Assembly (NCBI GenBank): GCA_045106295.1
Contig: JBGCEI010000037.1
Location: forward strand, 1 to 9,351
Direction: 5' to 3'
Length of the DNA stretch: 9,351 bases
DNA from: WTJX01 sp045106295
GTDB lineage: Bacteria; Bacteroidota; Bacteroidia; Cytophagales; JAAEPT01
Shown: one piece after another, positions 1 to 5,763 of the stretch
Layout: each line of letters begins with the position of its first letter
Position numbering within the stretch: position 1 is the first letter of the stretch
The notes under the pieces: model-generated
The model's database searches: none
The model's input: only the letters and a program-made list of their open reading frames with translations
What the model was told of the DNA's origin: nothing
Translations under genes and position numbers: made by a program

Positions 1-3000
1 ACGGTGAAACAAAAGCCGTTTTTAAAAACTTAGCGGTTGATCTATTGAATTATGAAACGGTAAAAATGTTTATTCATGCTGAAACAGACAACCTACCCGC
101 CAGTGATGACTCTGAAGTAAATGCCATTATTCGACTAGGTACTGATTTCACTAGTAATTACTATGAAATAGAAATCCCTTTAAAATATACCCGAAACTAC
201 CCTGGAGGTAGCGAGCGTGACGTATGGCGTGTAGAAAATGATTTAGATATTTCCATTAAAGACTTAACACGTGCTAAACTTGATCTACAAAAAACAGCTG
301 CAGGAACGGACGGTATTCAAACAGTTATTTATGATGGCAGACAAACCATTCGTGTAAAAGGACGACCAGATTTATCTCGTGTACGAGTGGCTATGTTGGG
401 AATTAAAAATCCTTGCAACGGAAGTGTAACAGGAACAATAAACGACGAAGTACGGGTTTGGTTTAATGAATTGAGAGCCAATGGATTCAATAAAAAAGCA
501 GGTTATGCCACTAATTTTTCCTTTGCGACTAATCTAGCAGATTTAGGTACATTCAATGCCTCGGGTAGTATCCTTACCAAAGGATATGGGGACATTGAAC
601 AAAAAATATCGGAGAGAGCACGAGAAGACACTTACAACTATGGCGTAGCAACTAACTTACAACTAGATAAACTACTGCCAAAAAAATTAGGTTTGCAAAT
701 ACCTGTATATGCTAGTTTTGATAAAAAAATAGTAAAACCACAATTTGATCCGCTAAACCCAGATGTAGAATTACAGGATGCTATTGATGCTGAAACGGAT
801 GCTGAAAAAAAGGAACGTTTCAAAGAAAAAGTAATTTACGAAGAGACGACTAGAAGCTTTAATATTTCGAATTTCAAAAAAGTAAAAACCAAAGAAGGAG
901 CTAAAAAACACATCTACGATATTGAAAACCTAAGTTTATCTGCTGGTTTCACTGAAACAACAGCTGGTGGTTTAGGTGGTGAAGATTTAGCCTCTGGTAA
1001 TGGATTGGACCTCTACCGTTCATTAAATTATACAGGAGCCGTTAAATACGCTTACTCACCTAAAGAAAAATCTATTCGCCCTTTTGGGAAGCTTAAATTC
1101 TTAAAAGGAAATTACTTAAAGCTAATCAAAGACATTAACTTCAATCCCATTCCGAATACATTATCTGTTAGTTCAGACTTCAATAGGTCGTTTGTAGAAA
1201 CCCATTACTTAGACGCTGACCTGAAAAAAGATAATTCAAGCTCTACCTACCAAAAAAGCTTTAATATTTACCGTAGGTATAATTTACGTTGGAAACCGAC
1301 TAAAAGTATTAATACAGGCTACACTGCTACCGTTTTTTCTGTAATAGATGATAATGACTTAGCTCCTGAAGATAGCTTGAGTGAAAATACCTTTGAAAAA
1401 AATCCTTCCAATAGAAAAGGAATAGATGAAATTTTTAAGCAAAAAGGAAGGTTGAAAAATTTCCAACAAAGTGTGAATGCTACGTACAAATTACCTCTTA
1501 ACAAAATTCCTTTATTAAGCTGGCTAACTTCTGATGTGAAATACAAAGCGGGTTACGATTGGATAGCGGCTCCTATTGGCTTAGATAGTTTAGGAAATAC
1601 AATTGGGAACAGTAACAACATTAGTGTTAACTCTAGCGTAAGGTTGAGTAGACTGTACAATAAATCAAAACTCTTAAAAGAAATAAGTCGTCCATACAGG
1701 AAACCAGATCCTAGAAAATTAAAAAAGAAAGATGTTCCACCTCCACCAAAACGGACATTTGCTAGAATATTTATACGCCCATTGATGGCTATAAAATCAA
1801 TAAGTGGTAGTTTAACTTGGGATAGGCAAACAAGCGCAGCGGGATTCAGACCTACGCCTGAGTACGTAGGATTATCTGATGGTGAATTCGGTAACGCTCC
1901 GGGTATTCCTTTTATCTTAGGTAGTCAAAAATTAGATGATTTTTTAATTGAAGGAGCTACTAATCAATGGTTTTCAACCGATACATCACTCAATCAGCCT
2001 ATTACGCAACAAGACGCTCAAAAATGGAATTTCAAAGCCTCCATAGAACCCTACAATTATTTAAGTATCAACTTAACGATGTCTTACGTTCAATCGGCTA
2101 ATTTCTCAGGAATCTTCAGAGGTGACCTAAATAACAATAGTCCTGTTTACCTCAACCCAAGTTTAGGAGGTAGTGTTTCCATGTCCTACATTACATTAAA
2201 AACTGCCTTTGAAGGAAACGGAAGTGATAATATCTCTAAAGCCTTTGAAAATTTTCAAGAATACCAAAATATCTTACGCCAACGATACCTTGCTAAAAAT
2301 AATGGCGTAGCTTACACCAACCGATCACAAGACGTACTCATTAGTTCTTTTTTAGCAGCCTACACTGGGGCTGATCCAAACGAAGTAAGGCTAAAACCTA
2401 CTCCTAAAACACCTTTACCAAATTGGCGGGTTTCTTACAGTGGGTTATCTAGAATACCGTCTTTAAAAAAGAAATTCCAATCTATTTCGATTAACCATAG
2501 TTACAGTTCTACCTATCAGATTGGTAACTACCAATCGTCATTACTGTACAACAGTTTAGGTCCAGATGATAGGTTATTGGAGAATAACATAAGTAATCAA
2601 AATATTTTAGATGCTCAAGCTGACAGCGTTTACAATCCTGCTTTTATTATTGGTGATGTAAGTATAGCAGAAAAATTCAGTCCTTTAATAGGGATTACCA
2701 TCCGTACAAAGAAGAAAATGACCTTCACGCTTAATTATACGACCAGTAGAAATGTGGCGTTACAAGTATCTAATGCGCAAATAAATGAAGTGAAAAGTAA
2801 AGGCGTACGAATTGGGTTTGGCTATACCAAAGCTGGAATGAAAATACCATTTAGCTTTAGAAGAGGTGGTGTAAAACCAGTTTTAAACAATGACATCACC
2901 ATGAAAATGGACATCACCTTACGAGACACACGTACCATACAACGTTCACTTGACCTTGACGACGATGACGATAGTGGCTTAAATACTATAACAGGAGGAA

Positions 3001-3161
3001 ACTTTAACCTACAAATCAGACCAAACATAAACTATGTAGTGAATAAACGGATGAATTTACAACTGTACTTAGAACGTACCATTAATGAGCCTAAAGTATC
3101 TAGTTCATTCAGAACGTCTAGCACACAGTTTGGGTTTAGGCTGCGGTTTAGTTTGATTTAA
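1..3161 (+). CDS. sprA: SprA, type IX secretion outer-membrane translocon (C-terminal part, 5' end outside window)
   Basis: The frame is open from base 3 and already reads conserved protein (ending LLNYETVKMFIHAE) before the first possible start, a TTG at 45. The true start therefore lies outside the window. About 1,050 residues are visible; family members have around 2,400. Recognisable SprA stretches are IIRLGTDF near 130, EVRVWFNELR at 447-476, then GYGDIEQKISERAREDT and LLPKKLGLQIPVY, and later FIRPLMAIKSISG followed by GFRP near 1770-1850. Between these are many alternating aromatic/polar strands typical of an outer-membrane barrel, and the protein ends in a strand (FGFRLRFSLI). In the family, SprA is a very large single-chain beta barrel through which folded cargo with type IX signals crosses the outer membrane; in gliding species it is also needed for motility. 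A short acidic run (DLDDDDDS, about 2952-2975) probably sits in a loop. I see no frameshift. Identity is secure from the family motifs. Confidence 0.95.
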   Translation, partial: GETKAVFKNLAVDLLNYETVKMFIHAETDNLPASDDSEVNAIIRLGTDFTSNYYEIEIPLKYTRNYPGGSERDVWRVENDLDISIKDLTRAKLDLQKTAAGTDGIQTVIYDGRQTIRVKGRPDLSRVRVAMLGIKNPCNGSVTGTINDEVRVWFNELRANGFNKKAGYATNFSFATNLADLGTFNASGSILTKGYGDIEQKISERAREDTYNYGVATNLQLDKLLPKKLGLQIPVYASFDKKIVKPQFDPLNPDVELQDAIDAETDAEKKERFKEKVIYEETTRSFNISNFKKVKTKEGAKKHIYDIENLSLSAGFTETTAGGLGGEDLASGNGLDLYRSLNYTGAVKYAYSPKEKSIRPFGKLKFLKGNYLKLIKDINFNPIPNTLSVSSDFNRSFVETHYLDADLKKDNSSSTYQKSFNIYRRYNLRWKPTKSINTGYTATVFSVIDDNDLAPEDSLSENTFEKNPSNRKGIDEIFKQKGRLKNFQQSVNATYKLPLNKIPLLSWLTSDVKYKAGYDWIAAPIGLDSLGNTIGNSNNISVNSSVRLSRLYNKSKLLKEISRPYRKPDPRKLKKKDVPPPPKRTFARIFIRPLMAIKSISGSLTWDRQTSAAGFRPTPEYVGLSDGEFGNAPGIPFILGSQKLDDFLIEGATNQWFSTDTSLNQPITQQDAQKWNFKASIEPYNYLSINLTMSYVQSANFSGIFRGDLNNNSPVYLNPSLGGSVSMSYITLKTAFEGNGSDNISKAFENFQEYQNILRQRYLAKNNGVAYTNRSQDVLISSFLAAYTGADPNEVRLKPTPKTPLPNWRVSYSGLSRIPSLKKKFQSISINHSYSSTYQIGNYQSSLLYNSLGPDDRLLENNISNQNILDAQADSVYNPAFIIGDVSIAEKFSPLIGITIRTKKKMTFTLNYTTSRNVALQVSNAQINEVKSKGVRIGFGYTKAGMKIPFSFRRGGVKPVLNNDITMKMDITLRDTRTIQRSLDLDDDDDSGLNTITGGNFNLQIRPNINYVVNKRMNLQLYLERTINEPKVSSSFRTSSTQFGFRLRFSLI

Positions 3162-3182
3162 ACTCTAAATTCTATTTCGTTG

Positions 3183-3204
3183 AAAAAATTAAGCTTTATT
3201 TTTT
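3183..3204 (+). terminator. AT-only hairpin after sprA, possible weak terminator
   Basis: Twenty-two bases after the sprA stop lies a near-perfect inverted repeat: six A, a T-A pair, one T/T mismatch, then AAGCTT at the centre, closing with six T. It ends in a T run, as an intrinsic terminator would. The stem contains only one G-C pair, so it would be weak, and the symmetry could equally be chance in AT-rich DNA. Confidence 0.25.
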
Positions 3205-3233
3205 GCGCAACACATCTGATAAATGGTACTTTG
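3202..3233 (+). promoter_or_regulatory. Candidate gcvH promoter (imperfect Bacteroidota type)
   Basis: TTTG at 3202-3205 is followed after 21 bases by TACTTTG at 3227-3233. The Bacteroidota housekeeping consensus is TTTG near -33 and TAnnTTTG near -7, so this box is one base short between TA and TTTG. It is the best match in the sprA-gcvH gap. If real, it gives a leader of roughly 100 bases. The call is tentative because the box is imperfect. Confidence 0.3.
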
Positions 3234-3245
3234 CATAAAATATTA

Positions 3246-3286
3246 TTTAGTTAAACCTTATCGTCATTCCCAAACAGTTAACTAAA
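3246..3286 (+). repeat. Nine-base inverted repeat in the gcvH leader
   Basis: TTTAGTTAA at 3246-3254 is exactly complementary to TTAACTAAA at 3278-3286, separated by 23 bases. The core TTAACTAA occurs again at 3329-3336, just before the gcvH start codon. The first arm could therefore pair with either of two downstream copies. Function is unknown. It could be an operator pair, a leader hairpin, or chance in AT-rich sequence. Confidence 0.45.
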
Positions 3287-3338
3287 CAACATAGACTTTA
3301 CAGTTCATAATTTTAATCTTTTTATTAATTAACTAACA

Positions 3339-3722
3339 ATGAATATCCCTGAAGATTTATTATACTCAAAAGACCACGAATGGATCAAAATAAATGGTAC
3401 AGAAGCCACCATAGGCATCACTGACTTTGCTCAGCAAGAACTAGGAGACATTGTGTATGTAGAAATTGATAAAGAGGGCGAAGAAGTGGAAGCAAACGAC
3501 ACCTTTGGTTCTGTAGAAGCTGTAAAAACTGTTTCTGACTTATTCATGCCAATAACTGGAACGGTAAAAGAAACAAACGAATTATTAGAATCTTCTCCAG
3601 AAAAAATAAATGAAGACCCTTACAACGAAGGTTGGGTCATAAAAGCAAGCGTAAGTAGTGAGGTAGACACATCCGAATTACTAAACGCTGAAGCCTACAA
3701 AAAGTTAATCGGAGAGGCTTAA
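3339..3722 (+). CDS. gcvH: Glycine cleavage system H protein
   Basis: This 127-residue protein has the usual full length for GcvH, the lipoylated carrier that shuttles the aminomethyl group between the P, T and L proteins of the cytoplasmic glycine cleavage complex. The N-terminus shows the family pattern YSKDHEW (residues 9-15), then GITDFAQQELGDIVYVE, and the lipoyl-attachment loop SVEAVKTVSD with the modified lysine at residue 63. The C-terminal part NEDPYNEGWVIK is also typical. The ATG is preceded by an AT-rich stretch (AACTAACA) with no Shine-Dalgarno sequence, as is normal in this phylum. The partner genes gcvP and gcvT are not in the window. Its position between sprA and a vanZ/tonB unit is an arrangement I recall from Flavobacteriia. 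Function is secure. Confidence 0.97.
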   Translation: MNIPEDLLYSKDHEWIKINGTEATIGITDFAQQELGDIVYVEIDKEGEEVEANDTFGSVEAVKTVSDLFMPITGTVKETNELLESSPEKINEDPYNEGWVIKASVSSEVDTSELLNAEAYKKLIGEA

Positions 3723-3724
3723 TT

Positions 3725-3739
3725 TTAACAATTTGTTAA
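3725..3739. promoter_or_regulatory. Perfect palindrome TTAACAA-T-TTGTTAA, candidate operator
   Basis: Two exact 7-base arms flank a single central T, three bases after the gcvH stop codon. The right arm contains the TTTG that would be the -33 element of the downstream promoter, so a protein bound here could block transcription of the vanZ unit. Alternatively it is a weak terminator hairpin of gcvH, since a pyrimidine-rich tract follows, although a one-base loop is too tight for a stable RNA hairpin. Confidence 0.35.
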
Positions 3740-3759
3740 CTTTACTTCTTTTACCTTTG
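3732..3759 (+). promoter_or_regulatory. Candidate promoter of the vanZ-tonB-pyruvyl transferase unit
   Basis: TACCTTTG at 3752-3759 matches the Bacteroidota -7 box TAnnTTTG exactly, with TTTG at 3732-3735 as the -33 element. The 16-base spacing is slightly shorter than usual. Transcription would begin near 3765, about 30 bases before the vanZ ATG. The -7 box also lies inside a second small palindrome, TTACC-TTT-GGTAA (3751-3763). Confidence 0.5.
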
Positions 3760-3793
3760 GTAAGGATTTGAGACGATAGATTAGTCAGAGATT

Positions 3794-4156
3794 ATGTTCT
3801 TTAAATACAGTAAATATGCTATCTATTGGGCAGGGGTAATTATGTTCCTCTCCCTAACTCCTAGAATAGGAGCAGCAGAAAATTATGGTGCCTATTTTGA
3901 TAAAATAGTTCATACTTTTTTGTACGCTATTTTTAGTTGTTTACTGATTGTAAGTTTTAAAAAGCAAGGATCATACTTCTTTTTAAAAGCTAACTCCATT
4001 ATTGGAGCAATCACTGTAAGTAGTGTATTTGGAGTCATTATGGAAGTGGTTCAACTAGCCATTCCTGGAAGAAGCTTAGATATTGCCGATATGATAGGCA
4101 ACAGTATAGGCGCATTAGTTGGAGTTGGATTGTTTTATTTAATTTATAAGATTTAA
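3794..4156 (+). CDS. VanZ-like family membrane protein
   Basis: This 120-residue, mostly hydrophobic protein has about four membrane segments (residues 7-24, 41-56, 67-90 and 100-118). It carries the VanZ-family pattern: D36-K-I-V-H40 with Y44 near the second segment, then E84xxQ87, PGR (91-93), D96, D99, N103 and G106. The length is normal for short VanZ-like proteins. VanZ itself gives low-level teicoplanin resistance in enterococci, but most chromosomal relatives, including this type, have no established function, so resistance should not be inferred. A promoter candidate lies just upstream and tonB begins four bases downstream, so co-transcription with an envelope energy transducer is likely. 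An inner-membrane location is predicted. The family call is firm; the role is unknown. Confidence 0.85.
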   Translation: MFFKYSKYAIYWAGVIMFLSLTPRIGAAENYGAYFDKIVHTFLYAIFSCLLIVSFKKQGSYFFLKANSIIGAITVSSVFGVIMEVVQLAIPGRSLDIADMIGNSIGALVGVGLFYLIYKI

Positions 4157-4160
4157 GTAA

Positions 4161-4937
4161 ATGGGAATTCTCGTTTCAATAGGTTTATTATTAGTATTAA
4201 CGATTGCTGCCGTTCTCATTTATTGGGCACTTACCAAATCGAATACTGCCTCGTTTTCTTCAGAAGAAGTACTGGATACCGTAAAAAAACACCCTATTGG
4301 TGATGCTAACTCCTACAAACGAATTGCGTTCTTTTCAGGTTTATTCATAGCCTTACTGTTTGTCACCTTCATGATAGAGTACAAAACAGAGATCAAAGAA
4401 ATCATCCAACAAAACACCTTCGTAGAAGAGTTTGAAGAGATAATGGAGATTCCGCTGACAGAAATGCCACCTCCACCTCCACCAAAAGTAATGGCTCCTG
4501 AAATCGTAGAAATAGAAGACGATGAAATCTTAGAAGAAGAGCCACCTGAAATCATCATAGAAGAAGATGAACCTGAAGAAGTAGAAGTAGTCGTTGAAGA
4601 CGATGAGGAAGAAGCTATTGAAGAAATTGTAATTGTAGCAGAGGAATCGGCTAGCTTCCCTGGTGGACCTGGCGCAATGATAAAATACGTCTACGATGGA
4701 TACACTTACCCTCAACGTGATGTAGATGAAGGAAACGAAGGGACCATATTTGTAAAATTCGTTGTAGAAAAAAATGGTAGTGTTTCGAACATTAAAATCC
4801 TAAAAGGGATCAACGATAGGCTAAATGCCGAGGCAGTACGTGTCATAAAAACAATGCCTAGATGGAAACCAGGAAGAAACGGCGGTAGAGCTGTAAGAAT
4901 GTGGTTTCAACTACCTATTCGATTAAAAATCAAATAA
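4161..4937 (+). CDS. TonB-family energy transducer with an extra N-terminal membrane segment
   Basis: TonB proteins span the inner membrane and periplasm and pass proton-motive energy from ExbB/ExbD to outer-membrane transporters. This 258-residue protein ends in a TonB C-terminal domain (about 166-258): SFPGG, YTYPQRDVDEGNEG, FVKFVVEKNGSV, then PRWKPGRNGG and FQLPIRLKI. Before it are a second hydrophobic segment (55-72), a proline run PPPPPP (103-108) and a strongly acidic linker (about 115-162, rich in E, D and V). Many flavobacterial relatives start near residue 50. Here an additional hydrophobic segment (2-22) and a basic linker precede the usual anchor, which would put the N-terminus in the periplasm. 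The ATG four bases after the vanZ stop supports this start and translational linkage. No exbB or exbD and no dedicated receptor gene are in the window, so the partner is unknown. The family is secure; the specific substrate cannot be told. Confidence 0.9.
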   Translation: MGILVSIGLLLVLTIAAVLIYWALTKSNTASFSSEEVLDTVKKHPIGDANSYKRIAFFSGLFIALLFVTFMIEYKTEIKEIIQQNTFVEEFEEIMEIPLTEMPPPPPPKVMAPEIVEIEDDEILEEEPPEIIIEEDEPEEVEVVVEDDEEEAIEEIVIVAEESASFPGGPGAMIKYVYDGYTYPQRDVDEGNEGTIFVKFVVEKNGSVSNIKILKGINDRLNAEAVRVIKTMPRWKPGRNGGRAVRMWFQLPIRLKIK

Positions 4938-4941
4938 CAGT

Positions 4942-5751
4942 ATGCCTACTAATGCTTTACATACTTACTTCAATAAGTACAAAGGGCAAACGGTAGACTT
5001 TTTAGCAAACCATGGAAACATAGGGGACACGCTTATTTTTCAAGGTACGGTAGCTTTTTTTGAGCAATTAGATATTAAGCTAAACCTCATTACCTCTATT
5101 ACTAAAAATAATAATTCCTTACTAGTCGTATCAGGAGGAGGAAATCTTATCGACCACTATTCTGTACTGCCTACGTGGTTACTCCCCAGAGTACAGCAAG
5201 CTACTGTTGTGTACGATAGAGTGGTTATTTTACCACATACTATCTTCGGAGAACGTACCATAGCCGGTTTAGCCGCTTTTTCTTCGTGTATTGATATTTT
5301 CTGTAGAGAACGTTATTCGTATGATTTCTTAGCGGACAAATTCCCTACAAATCAATTGTACCTCAGTGATGACATGGCGTTTCATCTAGACTTTTCTTCC
5401 TTAAAACAAAAAGGAAAAGATAGCTTATATGTATTTAGAACAGATGGTGAAAAGACAAGTATTCCTATCCCTGAAAATAATATTGACTTATCAGAAGAAT
5501 TTGAAATAGGGAAACCGTATCAACACAACTATTGGGAATTATCTTATTGGAAAGAATTCCCAATCAAACTAGTAGAATACATTAATCAATTTGAAAGCGT
5601 AACAACCAACCGATTACACATTGGGATAGCTAGCGCCTTGTTAGGAAAAGAGACCACTATTTATCCGAACAATTATTTCAAAAACAAAGGAATTTATGAA
5701 TACAGTTTATCAAAAATGGACCACGTCACTTTTATTGACAAAACAGAATAA
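4942..5751 (+). CDS. Polysaccharide pyruvyl transferase-like protein
   Basis: This 269-residue protein appears soluble. It shows the polysaccharide pyruvyl transferase family layout (ExoV, CsaB and WcaK relatives): NHGNIGDTLIFQG near the N-terminus (23-35), the glycine loop SGGGNLIDHY (64-73), ILPHTI (96-101), CRERYSYDFL (121-130), DDMAFHLD (143-150), and the C-terminal TNRLHIGIASALLGK (222-236). These enzymes add ketal pyruvate from phosphoenolpyruvate to sugars of exopolysaccharides or wall polymers. No glycosyltransferases or export genes are nearby, so the acceptor is unknown. It is somewhat shorter than many members but has both halves. The ATG lies four bases after the tonB stop, so it is probably the last gene of the vanZ-tonB unit. 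It converges with the SulP gene. Family assignment is good; the exact activity is inferred. Confidence 0.82.
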   Translation: MPTNALHTYFNKYKGQTVDFLANHGNIGDTLIFQGTVAFFEQLDIKLNLITSITKNNNSLLVVSGGGNLIDHYSVLPTWLLPRVQQATVVYDRVVILPHTIFGERTIAGLAAFSSCIDIFCRERYSYDFLADKFPTNQLYLSDDMAFHLDFSSLKQKGKDSLYVFRTDGEKTSIPIPENNIDLSEEFEIGKPYQHNYWELSYWKEFPIKLVEYINQFESVTTNRLHIGIASALLGKETTIYPNNYFKNKGIYEYSLSKMDHVTFIDKTE

Positions 5752-5763
5752 CTAAGCAGCAGT

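Noticed and set aside
45..47. TTG at 45 as the start of the sprA coding region.
   Set aside because: The frame is open upstream to base 3 and reads conserved SprA-like sequence, so this codon is an internal leucine.
3162..3338. Possible glycine riboswitch upstream of gcvH.
   Set aside because: None of the conserved G-rich core of that class is visible, the leader is short and AT-rich, and only simple inverted repeats are present.
3794..4156. Glycopeptide (teicoplanin) resistance gene because of the VanZ similarity.
   Set aside because: The VanZ-like family is widespread in chromosomes without resistance, and no vanA-type genes are nearby.
4313..4715. Minus-strand open frames opposite the tonB-like gene, rich in Ser/Ile/Gly and in Phe/Tyr.
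   Set aside because: Their odd composition is explained by the repetitive GAA/GAT and CCA/CCT codons of the acidic and proline-rich linker on the other strand.
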